The translations under genes were made by a program, and so were the position numbers. A DNA stretch of 64,000 nt from Membranipora membranacea (lineage: Eukaryota; Bryozoa; Gymnolaemata; Cheilostomatida; Membraniporidae): positions 34,472,001-34,536,000 of the forward strand of contig OU612068.1 in NCBI GenBank assembly GCA_914767715.1, given 5' to 3'. The notes beneath the pieces are model-generated. The model saw only the letters and a program-made list of their open reading frames with translations, made no database searches and was not told where the DNA came from. Shown here piece by piece: positions 22,909 through 35,733 of the stretch (positions within the stretch are counted from its first letter, which is position 1; every line of letters starts with the position of its first letter).

Positions 22909-25900
22909 ATGAGAATTGGACAACATAGACTGGTATTGGCTGTAGCAGGATGTATCATTTTCGATATTGTGTGTGGAGCGCCCAAAAATGATAATTTTGG
23001 TGAGTTGCTGGCATTTTCAGATAACTTGTTATAAAATTACTGCTTTAAGTTATATCTAAAATGCAAGATAATTATCCTACTCTTGAGTACAACAACCAGA
23101 ATATTCAAGCTGCACCCTCAACAACCCGTCTGTACCATTAATTATTAGAACTAATTATTGCCTTCATTTGAAACATACGTCTTTCCCTCGCCGTCGGGCC
23201 GTCGGCCGAGGGGCAAAAGTCTGGGGGGCTCAGACTAGTCTTTACCCATTACCCATTGTTATGAATTGCATATTTTTTGTTGCACTACGGACTATAACAA
23301 CTGTAATGTAATGTACTCTGTACGGAATTTTTTTTGTGTGTTTTGATTTTCATACAGGGTATTTTTGGCAAGTCACAGATTTCCACTATGATGCTAATTA
23401 CTCCACTCATGGTAACCCTTCTAGTATGTGCCACTACAGCCCCTCGGCCGTACACTATGAGTTAGGTAGGTGTGGATTATTTCCTTTCTACTATGCTGAG
23501 CGTCTAACAACATTACATCATGCTCCTATAATCTAGACAAGCTTACTTTGTGAAATCTATTATTTTCATTGACTGTCCAAAATTCCCAGCAAAGTGTGTG
23601 ACTCAGATTTTTGTCAGATCTGCCATCTTGAGCTGAAATAATAACTTTTTTATACGCAGTCACAGTTGTTAGTTTTGTGTACTGTCCCATGCTCTCTATG
23701 CCTGTTCCTCCTATGAACTTGGTTCCTCCATCACTTTTTAAAACTCTACCTAAAAAGCAGTCATGCTAGTTCCTGAGCCTCTGTCAGCATTTTTCTACAT
23801 GATACGAAGCTGGTATTTTAAGTGTGCATATATGTAGTTATGCATCTCTATGATTGATTGGCAGGTGATTATGGTGATTATATGTGTGATTCTCCATGGA
23901 GCCTTATTCAGTCAGCTGTCAAAGCTATGAAAGATCTGCACTCCACTCCAGACTTTGTCATATGGACTGGGTAGGTCAGGCGCGGTCGCGAGTTACGAGA
24001 AAACAGAATGATGAAGTATTCTATGAAAAACCGCAAACAAACGAAAACCATGTTACAAAAATATGAAGCTCCTCTTCATCCCGTGTTGAAGCATAACATA
24101 CAAAACCATAAAACCTTTGAATATCCTATTGATCAGATAACAAAAGTGTCAAAAAAAGATTATACATTTTACGTCGTGAGGTGGTTTTCATTTTGTGCTT
24201 ATCATTTGAGATGCTGAGTCAGAAAATTGCAACAATTATTTGTGGCCGTGATAGCTTGCTTTTGTTGGTGAAATATTGCGGTTTTTTGTTTAGCTTGTCT
24301 ATTCTATCTTTTACCTGAACCTACCACTGTCATGCAGGCATATCTGATTATTTTGATTTCAGAGACTCTATACCACATGTGAACGATTCTACCCTCGATA
24401 AGGGTAAAGTTGTGGATATTATTCACAACGTCACAGAAGAGTTAATATCAGCCTTCCCGAATACTTCAATCTTCCCCTCGTTTGGTAATCATGACCCTTA
24501 CCCGACAAACCAGATGCCCATAGATGATAGAGATTACTACCTCTCAATACTAGAGAGTAGTCGTTGGGATCAGCTACTACCTGCTGGCAGTAACACAACT
24601 TTCCTAAAAGGTAAATATTGTTAATAACTACGCAGTTGCAGTGTTGGAACAATCTATTTTGTTATTTTTTGATATAGTGATCTTAGCTGTTTTGATCTGA
24701 TGAAATTGGACCCAGTTGTGGTATTAGTAGGCTTATCAATACTGTCCCAGAAATCATACAGATAATACACTCTATACATAAAATAAAGTTATCTTGCCTG
24801 TGTGAATCACTTTATTTATCTGTGGCAATCTTGTGTCAGCTTGATTAAATACATTGAATGACGAGCCTTAATGTAGATAAGGCAATCTAGCCAGCACTGA
24901 GGTCTCACCTATCTAATCACTCATCTATACTATACTATATGCTACAATAGAATTTATTTATGTCTATCAATATCTATAGTCTAGAAATCATCAGCAATGG
25001 ATATGAATCGCCAAAATAACTGCCTTGTCTGGCCTGATAACATTGAAATTTGATTATAGAAAGAAATCTCACTTAGCAGAGGAAAATTGATTTTGATAAA
25101 ATGGATATATCAGAACGATGCATATTTCTCATCCTTATCATGTTTTAGGTGGATATTACTCAGTAGAATTAAGTAAAAAGCTAAGGCTTCTATGTCTCAA
25201 TACAGCTCTATATTACCACACAAATAATATTACTCTACTGACTGATGCTTACGATCCGAGCGGACAACTCTCATGGCTAGCCTCTCAGTTGGAAGATGCA
25301 AAGCTCGCTCATCAAAGGGTAACTCAGTTATTGAAATCTTAATTTGAGCACTATGCTATTGATTTTTGATCTTATGATTTATAGCCAATACATAATTTCC
25401 TTTTAAATTTAATGCTCATTACAGCATTAACTGACCAAATCAGCTGCTATCTTATTTGTGGCACAATTAACATCGTATTTGTTGGAGTTTTTTGTGCACT
25501 GTATGAAAAATTATAAGGAGGAGGTGTTTCATAATGAATGTAGTTCCAGAGCTAGACAAACATCTGTACCAATCTGCACCTTAACATGATCGCTCCTTAT
25601 ACAGGTGTACATAGCAGCCCATGTACCACCTGGTGTGTTTGAGTTATCTCCACGCTTCCAGTGGTTCCACGCTGACTTAAACACAGAGTACTTGGAGGTC
25701 ATCGCTGATTACGGAGAGGTCATTGAAGCCCAGTTTTATGGTCATGAACACACCGACTCATTCCGAATCTTTGGAAGTTCAAGTAAGTCCTACCTCTGCG
25801 TTGATGCCGCCGTTGGTTTAATCGCTTGCTATTGCTATTTATTGCCTGACTATAAATAGGTTCATAGAAAGTACCGGACACAAAAATAATGAATATATCA

Positions 25901-28266
25901 TGACCTAACAAGGGTGGCCAGATGAATTTAGTTCGATGTATGCTCCAAACTAGGCCTGCTACTTCATGTTTCACCAACTGAACAACTAACATTGTTTGGT
26001 GTGATCTATGCCTTGACTTGTATGAAAGAAACATTAGATGTTGTGAATTTTGTGTTATACTTCTTTCAGAATGGAATCAAGTCACCAACATTCCTAGACC
26101 AAAATTAGGTCAAAAATCTAAGTGACCACAAGAAGTAGTATTTCTAGCATTACTCAAATCACAATCCAATATTAACACCACTCTGCAACACCTTAGGCTC
26201 AGAAACCCTGGATCGATGGCCAGTCATAGTCAAGCTGGTTGTTTTTCACACTGCTGAGAAGATGAGAGAATCTACGAGTGTCGTATGATGGTTACTGTTA
26301 CTTGATTTACTGTATAAAGTTTTAGTTGTGATTCCTAATCTTTAGGTAGTATGTTTCTTAGTCCAGCTGTGACCCCATGGAAGAGTTCGCTGCCAGGAGT
26401 GGGTTACAACAACCCCTCCCTCCGGCTATACAAGTACGATAAAACAACATCTAACGTTCTCGACTATTACCAGTATTATCTTAATCTTACTGCAGCAAAT
26501 TCTAAACAAGGTAAATAAATAATTATTTCTTAGAGAATTTATGTTCATACAGATATCAAAGAAGAAAGACTGAAAGTAATCATCGGACTGTTGAATTTTG
26601 ACTTTTTTGTAATTTCCAAAAAATGTTTTCCTTCTTGCAATTATGATTAGAAACTGAGTTTAAGCTGTTTATGATATTATCGGCGAGTGAATGCTTGCAA
26701 AATTTGACGGATATTCTGGAAACAAAAAACTGTCTAATTCATACAGCATACATTTCTGTAGGATGATCTTGTATTTCAGATTATTCAGTGAGTCTCTGTC
26801 TTATTGTCTCCAAGGGAAGAGTAAATTTTTTCTGATATTCTTTTGGGTTATATATTATATATACTTTATGATATACTAGTACTTTGGATTGCAGGCTCTA
26901 AATGGAATCTTGAATACCAGTTTACAAAAGCTTATGATGTCCCAGACTTGAAGCCAAAATCAGTGAGGCAAGCGGCTCAACATATATTAGAACGCAAAAC
27001 AGATAACAAATATCTCAGAAGGTCTGTACAATCAACGTCCGAGTTATCTTATATCCCTTCTCCTTACACATATCAAGGCTGTCACTGAGATGAGGCTTAT
27101 TTTATTGTGAGAAAACCTATTTATATACTCTCAAGAAGTATAACTCAAAATAATTTGGAAGTTTGAAGTTTAAAAATTAATATATTTAGATATTTTTATG
27201 CTCATGTGCCCAACATTTCATTGTATTTTCAGTTTTGTTTGGCATCCCTCATTGAATCTATGCAACCTTCACATTTAAACGTAATATATTTTTTGTTGAA
27301 GCATCAAAGTTTAGGCATATTTAGATACTGTAGGTTACATACACAAACATATAAATGTTTATGGTTACATATCATATTATGTTCTAATTTCTGTCTGTTA
27401 TTCAGGTATTTAAAGTACAACACTGTGAGTGCGTATCTCAATACAAGTTGTGATGAGAGATGCAGACAGAATCACAGATGTGCCATATTCAATCTGCGCT
27501 ATGAGCAGGTGGATAAATGTCTGAATCAGGATCCCAGCCATCACCACCATACCACAACACACCCCAACCATCATCATCGACCTCCCCCTAAATTCCCCAG
27601 GTGGGTCTTAGTTACTCATTTATTATTTGTTGATGTCGCTAATTTGAGAGCGTAACTCTTCAGTTTCATTCATTTTGGGAGCTCGAAGTATCCTTTGTTA
27701 GGTCGGTATCATATACATATAAATAAGCATTTATATTCTCATGGAAAGTATATCTATTTATATTTGTGAAATTATGTAAAAGTAACATAAAAATATGTAT
27801 AATAATAAATGTGTTCAAACATGCTCGCACGGCTAATCAAAGGCAATAATTGCAATCAACTTACCCTAAACTGGCCTAGCGGAGTAAAGCGTTTGTTTGA
27901 GGAAAAGTTTCCACAGGTGTGAAATAGCTAATATTAACTCAACCTCATTGCTGTATATGAACTCCAATCTCAGCTAAGAGATTGGTGCTAGCTAATATTA
28001 AGTCACCACAAAAACTAGCTTTAGGGTAGATACACTGTGACTAAAGAGTGATATTCCCTCTATTTTATAGATACATGACTTGGATAATCATAGCTTTAGC
28101 GGTAGGTTTAGTTCTGCTCACCATAGCAGTACTGGTGCTATGCTTCAGACCACGTCAGCATGTTATCATAAGCCGAGGCTATGGACGGATAGTCGGAGGC
28201 TACGGATCAACATCGAGCACATCAACTCCTCCAGAGGAGGAGACCACATCGTCTGACAAATCATGA
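22909..28266 (+). CDS. Acid sphingomyelinase-like phosphodiesterase with C-terminal membrane anchor, 10 exons, 527 aa
   Basis: A calcineurin-like metallophosphoesterase of the SMPDL3/ASM group; family members hydrolyse phosphodiester or nucleotide substrates outside the cell or in lysosomes. Exons: 22909-22999, 23358-23465, 23865-23970, 24363-24610, 25149-25318, 25605-25782, 26346-26510, 26895-27021, 27406-27600, 28071-28266; total 1584 nt. The N-terminus has a hydrophobic signal sequence. Dimetal ligands are visible in order: TDFHYD (38-40), WTGD (103), GNHD (144-145), AAHVPP (247) and GHEHTD (288, 290). The C-terminal domain carries the family's Cys cluster (SCDERCRQNHRC). Unlike SMPDL3A/B, a His- and Pro-rich linker (exon 9) leads to a predicted single membrane span (about 466-487) and a short tail. 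An ATTAAA signal lies at 28300-28305. The saposin domain of true ASM is absent, so sphingomyelinase activity should not be assumed. Confidence 0.93.
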
Positions 28267-29208
28267 CATGCTACGCTTCTTTGTATTTTCTAACTTTTTA
28301 TTAAAGATAAATTATATTTTACTGAATAGTCATTTTTTCTGTGACCCATTTTTGTACACTATGAGAATTATTTTCTTATGAACATAATTCACATTTATTT
28401 ACCAAATCCAGGTAACCATTGATGGTCTAACATTATTTGTTGATATGCTCAATATTTTATTTTCGTAAAGAAAGCGATGATTCAATCACACTTGTACATT
28501 GATTCAATCACACTTGTACATTGATTCAATCACACTTGTACATCTTGTAAATGAGCCATATTATGTCTTCAATATGGCAGATTTAGAAAGAGATTCTGAA
28601 CAGTCCTGTGGAGCATCTTTGAAAATTGATTCTGGATTCTGTGGTTGCAAAACATTCCTCAAACATAATAGTGGAAGGTTTTGAGTGATAATCCTCTTGC
28701 CATTTTGCCCTTGCACAGCTGTCAATGAGGTTTGAGACTAAAACTTAAAAGTCACAAGCTTCCTTCAAGCCGACATTTTTTGTAATGGATGGCGAATTGT
28801 TTGTTACCATCTCCAATCATAATCAGTGCCGATAAGACTGAGCTGCCTGCTCTTATTCAGTCTCTTTGCAAACAAGCTATGAATGTTTGAGATGAAGTGA
28901 AGCTGATCTTTAATAATTTTTCTCTCAACAGAAACTTTCTTCTCATTTGAGCTCCTTGACCTATGACCTATTTATCCGATTTTTTAGTCCTGAATGAGTC
29001 CCTAAAGTTACCTGTTTAGAATATCTTTGCACAAACAAGTGTTTCAAATCAATTGTGTTTATACATGTTGTACAGGAACACACAAACAACCGTTAAACTC
29101 TTCTGCCGAACTAGCCTAAGCTATTGTGACAACTAAATGGTTTATTAACACCACATTATAAAGACCAAAAGAGCCAACAGCAATGAGCAAACGATTACAA
29201 GGAATACT
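28267..29208. other. Intergenic, no gene seen
   Basis: After the phosphodiesterase polyadenylation signal there is a three-copy tandem repeat (28479-28543) and otherwise AT-rich DNA. No homologous reading frame or exon pattern was recognised. Confidence 0.5.
28479..28543. repeat. 22-bp tandem repeat, 3 copies
   Basis: gattcaatcacacttgtaca plus 'tt' repeats three times without change except at the last end. Confidence 0.9.
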
Positions 29209-29413
29209 AGCCTGTCTCAACAAGCTTTGTTCGGTGGGGGCCGGGGGGGGGGGAGGAAACAAAGCTTGTCAACTCTTGCATGCTCGACTGTCGAGCAGCC
29301 GATATTAAATATTGTCTTCTCTTGCGATCGAGAAGATAACTCCTTCATGCAAGAGTTGACAAGCTTTGTTTCCCCCCCCCCCCCCACCGAACAAAGCTTG
29401 TTGAGACAGGCTA
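29209..29413. mobile_element. Foldback element with 10-bp target duplication
   Basis: About 75-bp near-perfect inverted arms begin agcctgtctcaacaagcttt and contain long G and C runs facing each other. The element is flanked by the direct repeat aaggaatact (29199-29208 and 29414-29423). A 9-10 bp duplication is typical of Mutator-like (MULE) elements, so a non-autonomous MULE is the best reading. No protein is encoded. Confidence 0.8.
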
Positions 29414-29639
29414 AAGGAATACTTGCTTGATGCAGAGAAGACAGAACTTTGACCATAAAAAACTAAGATTTCTTCCAAGTTCCAACTACCTCCAGGTACA
29501 TGCCGAGGCCGCCGACGACGTCATGCGCAAAGGCTTTAAGAACTTGCGCAAAGGAGGGCTAGAGGAACTTTGAATTATTTCTGAGTTCCTACTCACTAAA
29601 AGCGCACAATAAGGTCCTTGACTGTAGCAGTAGTCGAAA

Positions 29640-30790
29640 AAGTATGTGCAATTCACAAATTCACAAAATTCACAAATACGTGCAATTTCACAGATGCAAT
29701 TCACAAAATCATTTCAGAATGTATGAACTCCAAAGCACAAGGCTACTTCATATCACTTATCTTTTTGGATTTTAAAAAGGCTTTTGACTGTGTCAAACAT
29801 CAGATAATTTTGAAAAAAATCCACAGTTTTGGCATAAGAGGCTCAGCTTATAATATCATTATGTCTTTCCTGTCACAGCGCGAGTAATTTGTGAAGGTCC
29901 GTGAAAGTTTCTCTGAAACTTTACCAATTAGTGTTGGAGTTCCCCAAGGATCCATTTTAGCCCCTACACTGTTTTTGATATTCATAAATGATCTCCTAAA
30001 ATTACCATTAAATTCAACCCCATTTGCCTATGCAGATGACACAACATTTTTTGCCAAAGACCTGAATATCTATGCTTTAGAGAGACAATGCAATAACGAT
30101 TTGGCTTGCATCAAATCTTGGTGCCTTTTAAATATAATGAGCATCAATATGAAAAATCACATTTCCTGCTATGCAATTCTTCAAACACACAAACTTTTAA
30201 TCTTTTCTTTGGGGGTACTGTACTTGCTAGGGAATCAAAGACTAAACTTTTAGGATTTCATTTATGCGATACTCTTGGGTGGACTGACCATATTCAGCAC
30301 ATTTGAAGAACTGTGAGGTCCAGTCTGGCATTGCTCCATGTCGGTTCTGTATTGACAGAGGTGCCGCATTGAAATTTTATCACCAGTTAATTTTTTGCCA
30401 TCTCATATATGTATACATCTCTTTTACAATATGTCTCCATCTTATCTAACAAATCCCACTGTCATCCTCCAGAAAAGAGCCTTCAGGCTTATAGCAAATA
30501 CAAATGTTCCAATATACCTGAATCCAACTCGGCATTTATGTATAGAATTGAATCTTTTAACATTGTCAGATCTCGCCTTTTATTTTTCTTCTGTTTTTTG
30601 CTATAAAATACTTCATGGTCTAAGCCCAAGCTATATGATCAATGATTTTTCATGCACTGGACATCGCTTTTGTTTTCGTGATACCCACATCTTACATCCA
30701 CTCAAAAACTTCTTTTTGATTCATATGACTACTTCTTTTAACAACCTTCATCAACATCTTTGTTCATTGTAATGTTTGTTGCAATAAAAA
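29640..30790 (+). pseudogene. Decayed non-LTR retrotransposon, reverse transcriptase and 3' end
   Basis: Fragments of a LINE-type reverse transcriptase run in the plus direction: LIFLDFKKAFDCVKH (block A), then after an in-frame stop at 29885-29887, GVPQGSILAPTLFLIFINDL (block B) and FAYADDTTF (block C). The remaining thumb and C-terminal region continues to about 30771 through further stops and frameshifts, and an AATAAA-like sequence follows at 30783. The endonuclease and N-terminal parts are absent, so this is a 5'-truncated dead copy. Confidence 0.88.
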
Positions 30791-30799
30791 TGTATAATT

Positions 30800-33700
30800 A
30801 TATATAAACGCGAATTTCTAAAAAGTTATAATTGGCTGTAGAGTTTCCCCTACAGCGCGAAGAGGGCACAACTTTGACCACAATGAACTCTAATCACTAA
30901 ACGCTTTACAATCACGACCGATACGGGCATTGTGTTGGAACCGTCTCATCAAGGCGGTCTCAATAAATTGCTCAGGCCGTGGCAGCAATCTACCGATGTG
31001 TGCGTGAGCGAGTCGTCATTCGAGGCCTTAATCAAAAACCTTCAAAGTTCAAAGCGTCTGAGGTATGAGGTCCGGGAGATCGGCCGGGTTAGAAACGACA
31101 TCACTGAACTCACACTTTTGTTTGTTTGTTTGCATGTTTATGAAGTCAATAGTTCATTATTTATTTTGTTTATGACATCCTTATTTGGAAACCTTAAAAA
31201 AACATATAGTAATAACAGAACAAAAAAAAGATGATCTGTTTGGTCAGAGGATAACTTTGTATTCACATATCTGTAAGACAAGATGGCTGGCTGATAAATG
31301 TACCTAATACTGTATCATTATCTGTCATGATTAAGGTCATGGGCAGGGTCCTAGTTTTGGTATGAAATTCCTTTCCATATTGCATTATTAGGCTAATAAA
31401 ATGTTATTAACTGATAATTTCGCTTAGAATGTGAATGTGCACACAAATGTAGTAAGCCAGGATAGCATAGTATCAATCAATAAATTCTCTATAATTCATC
31501 GCCTCAATTATAATCAGCAAAAGAGAGTAATACAATCATCAGTAACAACAAGCAGCAGCAGCAGCAGCGGCAGTTACAGCCTCATCACAGTAAAGTATTC
31601 ATTAGTGAGGCTAACAAGACATTCACTGTGTGAGCAAACACTACTGTACTATTCTGTGTGGCTTAGATCCTTTGATCATCCTCACCAGCTATTTGAACAG
31701 ACAAAGACGTTCCTCACTGAAAATATCTGTGGTTTTAACTTATAAGCCAGGTTTATACAGAGGAGAAAAATGCTAGCACTGCTAAAATAACAGATATCTT
31801 ATCAATATTTCACCTCTCAAGTGAGTCTGAGCAAACAAGCAAAAGGAGAGGTAGCTTGTTTGCATATTTAATTCGCTTATCACACATTGATGTACAGGAG
31901 AGCAGCGGATAGAACTTAGGCTTTGAGCGCTGTATAGGATAAAGCATACCATCACGGATTAACTAACTCCCTTATCTATAAGCCAAGGTAAGACTGACTC
32001 ATATAATATTACAGTCTCTTATCCTCATCACAGTCACACCGTCTCATATTGTACCCTATTTACAGACCAGCTGACACTGTTTGTCTAGTCAGTCACTTTC
32101 TGAATACCTAAAGTTTGTAGAGAAATGAACTTGAAATTGCGTGTAATTACACACAACATTATAAAAAACTTACAAACACAATCATCAAACCGCCAATCAG
32201 GGATACACATTTCAGGCAAACATTATCACTTATTTCAATAGGGTGAGTATCTGTAATTCTGGGTTTCATGTGTTTTGCCAGCCTTTGTTTAACAGATGGA
32301 CCATCAGGGTGTTTTTGAAATGTTCATTTGCTTTCCAGAATTTTGTTGGTATCACCTTTTTTTCTTCGGCGTTAGAAAGTAGGAATCATATCTTTTGACT
32401 TCTGTTGTTTGTATTGGGGTCTGAGATTTACGAAACCTGGCCATCTCTATGAAGGCACAACTTAGGGCCTGAGGGAGAGATTAAAGAATGTGAAGATTAA
32501 ATGATTTGACAGATATGTAATTACAAGATTAGATGCCATCGGAGTTATGATGATAATGAATGACTATCAATTTGAAAAATATGCGAGGATTATACATACA
32601 TGCATTGCATTCAATTACATCGTCAAATTAGATACCAGGGAACAGTCCTCAAATAGATGAGAGTATTACATTTGAATTGCTGCAGAATTATGTTCATTCA
32701 TTAGAAATAGTCTGTCATAATTATTGGTAAAAGGCAGTGAGAGTCAACGTTTGATAACCCCTCAGGTGTCCTATCTGACAAACTAAGTATAATGTCACCA
32801 AATGCATCAATAGAGGGTAAACAAAAGACTTTAGGTAATTGTTGATGATATATTCAATAATCCCCTTATGCTGCTGGTGTGCATCAAGACACTCACACCT
32901 TTTCAGGAGGGAATGTATCATTTCAGCTTAATGTGAATCTGAGATAATGTAGGCTACTGGGCATTTCGAGGTGCCTGGTGCGACATTAGAGTTATGTGAG
33001 CTTTGTTGCCTTCGTTTCCGACTATGGAAGAGCAGATATCAGCAACTTAGATATTTGATATTGTTGTGGAGAATTAGAAAATAAGTGGTTGACCAATGAT
33101 AACTAGGTGGTTTGCCAAATCTTCACAAGTTATTGTTCTTTTTCTCACTCTCAGGCTAATTATCAACTGCAGAAAAATGTACAACTTGGCAAACAGCCAA
33201 CCTTGTAAAATATGACCTGTACATAACAAACAAACATAAGGTACATTACCCTGTGTGGACTTCATACTAGCTGACAGTTGGAATAAAGGAATAGCTGTTG
33301 TACTGCAAACTAGAAGACTGTTCTAACGTCAGTAACACTTAGGGAGTGGGGCCTGGATTCAACACAGACGGTACTTAGATAGCCTGACCTACCGGTCTGC
33401 TTTCATGGGATGATCTTAAGATGATTGTCATCTCAGTCCATCTCTACTGTGCACAGGGTTCAAACACTACTGGTGTTTGTGACTCCAATTTCTGGTAAAG
33501 ATATTGCTACCCTTATCACGTAAGATCGAAAAAATGTAATGTGATACATGGGAACATCATAGTGTAAGGGTATATCCTTACTCTGTGAGAACATCTAGCA
33601 GGATTCTTGAATCTTGATTTGGCAGCAATTAAATCTTTTTACAGCCAGTTTATGTAATGACTTACAAATAATAACATACACATGTAACGTGATTGATATA

Positions 33701-34127
33701 AAGAGAGAGGTCTTGCTTGGTATAAAATATTGATTAAATACTTAATCCTATTAGTCAGTCACTCAGTCTAGATTCCATGACTTTGTATTTATTATTAAAA
33801 AATCTGCAGTCAGCAGAAGGCAATATCATGGTCAGACTACTGGCACCCATGTAAATACAGAACAGATGAGGCCACAGCGCCACATCGCACTCCAATAATT
33901 ATTATGCTTTTCCTTTAAATCTGTTGTACCTATATGCAAGCCTGTTCCATCACAAAGTGAATGTTGTACTAGAGAATTAGCCTTGAACCAGCAATTGACC
34001 GATGGTGTCTAAACTGAGTGCTGTGTGCTGTAAAGAACAGCGGTAACAAAGACAGAGGGTGATATTAATCATTAAACATGAGACTAGACAAAACAGAGTT
34101 CTGAGGTGTCACTGGCAGCTGTTCCAG
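30800..34127. other. Long stretch without a recognised gene
   Basis: Several open stretches of 65-105 codons occur (for example 30932-31234 and 31431-31745), but none shows a known domain or a consistent splice pattern. The Ser run near 31.55 kb comes from a short AGC repeat. This region could hold 5' exons of the CaaX-protein gene further right, but none was identified with confidence. Confidence 0.45.
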
Positions 34128-34274
34128 AATGACACTGCCAGACAGCGCAGCCGAGAGACACTCGAGAAAACTGGTGATACTCTTATACAAGTTAAAAACC
34201 TTTACTGTACAACCAAGAGTCACTCAGCACAGGCACAAGGAGCTGTTGTTAGGAGCCTTGGAGCCTTTCTCCAG
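34128..34274 (+). CDS. Candidate coding exon, 49 codons, possibly upstream of the CaaX-protein exon
   Basis: A 147-nt segment is open in phase 0/0 between an acceptor (ctgttccag) and a good donor (ccag|gtatca). The translation is polar and helix-like (NDTARQRSRETLEKTG, then GAVVRSLGAFLQ). No family is recognised. Its phase does not join directly to the exon at 35282 (which needs phase 1 or 2), so at least one further exon would be required. It may be unrelated. Confidence 0.3.
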
Positions 34275-34965
34275 GTATCACACCGCGGCAGCAGCAGCAG
34301 CTTCACCAGTGATAGGATGAGTTGTATGCTGCAATGTATTGATGGTTTACTCTCATGAATGCTAGACAGATCAATACAGCATACAAGCAGCAGATATTTC
34401 ACCTAATAAAAATTGAACCTGAGCTAAGAGACCTACTAGTCATTAGGGATTAGAGGGTATTAATTATTCTCTTACAATTTATATATCGATAGAACAATTT
34501 GCCAGCTAACTTGTTTTACAAGAGCCAACAATGTGATTAACAAACTTGGGAAGCATCATGTGTCTTTAGATAAAAAGATTTATTGAGAAAGCAAGATTCT
34601 CGCTTTTCTGCATGGAAATGTACTCTACCAGTGTTGAACTTGGCAGTGACTCTGGTCTTTCTAATAATAAAATTGTAACAGCGCAGCAGAGAGTAATGTA
34701 AACACCATTTATCACAAATACCTAGGGGGCTCATCACAGAACAAATTGATTTACTAATGAAAGCTGAGTAGAGGTGGAAATGGATACAAATCAATTTATT
34801 TGATTGTAAGAAAGTCAGTACTGTTAATTGAGTGACAATGTTGATTTATAAGTTCAACCATTGCCTAACCTAACCTAACATGAAGCACTCTAAACATATA
34901 AACAGCACCTGGTAATATGAACTTCATCATAATCAGCATTAGGTACTCGGCATTTTGCTGCATCG

Positions 34966-35018
34966 TGTGTACTGTGTACTGTGTACTGTGCACTGTGCAC
35001 TGTGTACTGTGTACTCAG
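34966..35018. repeat. Short tandem repeat of tgtgtac/tgtgcac
   Basis: Units of 7 bp (actgtgt and variants) repeat about seven times. Confidence 0.8.
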
Positions 35019-35292
35019 TTACTCACCTCACAGGTTACCTTGCTGCCACTGATGCAGACCATGGTTATAACAAATTTAATTTCTCAAAGCACCAACACAC
35101 AAACACGAACAAAGTGATCTGTGGGTCTAGCCATTAAAGCCAGCCCCAACAGGCAAACTATGTACTGTGTAGGTGGATTACATGAAATATATTGTCATCA
35201 TCTGTCCGACACAACGGCACAGCACAGCATTACATGACTTTATATATTTTGTTATTGAACCATGATATTGGTGTATTTTAGACAGTGAAGGT

Positions 35293-35733
35293 ATGCCGGC
35301 TACACCTAGACGAGGAACTTCCATCGAGAGAGACAATCCTTTCAGACCCGGAGGAGAGATAGAAAAAGAGGCCGATGATATATTACGCAATTCTACAATA
35401 TCGAGTGAGCGGGTTAGCATTATAGACCCGAGCAGTCCTCAGTACAAGAAACCAAATGGGGGGCTCTCCAATCCAACCACACCAGTAGAAGAAACTTCTG
35501 ATCATGAACAGGTTGTAGTTAGTTTAAATGCTGCACCAGCTTCCCAATGTGAAGATACAGGACACACAACTCCCGCTGGGACAACTCCTAATAACCAATC
35601 ACCAAGCTCAGACCAGGGTAACGGGCATACGGCTACTAATAACAATGACACTGTTGATGGGAAAGGGGGTGACAACAACCAAACACCAATCAAGAAGAAA
35701 AAAAAGAAACAGAAAACTTGCCAAATCATTTGA
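35293..35733 (+). CDS. Small protein with polylysine tract and C-terminal CaaX box
   Basis: A continuous frame of 146 codons from the first ATG. It follows a good splice acceptor (gtgtattttag|ac at 35281), and the frame is open back to that acceptor, so the true protein may start in an upstream exon. The N-terminal part has a charged conserved-looking block (ERDNPFRPGGEIEKEADDIL). The middle is rich in Thr, Asn, Pro and Ser and looks disordered. The C-terminus is IKKKKKKQKTCQII, a polybasic stretch plus a CaaX motif, which in known proteins directs prenylation and membrane attachment. The layout recalls paralemmin-like or small-GTPase tails, but there is no GTPase domain and I do not recognise the family. 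Confidence 0.65.
   Translation: MPATPRRGTSIERDNPFRPGGEIEKEADDILRNSTISSERVSIIDPSSPQYKKPNGGLSNPTTPVEETSDHEQVVVSLNAAPASQCEDTGHTTPAGTTPNNQSPSSDQGNGHTATNNNDTVDGKGGDNNQTPIKKKKKKQKTCQII

Noticed and set aside
31431..31745. Gene with a polyserine stretch
   Set aside because: The run comes from a short AGC repeat and the rest has no recognisable domain or splice pattern.
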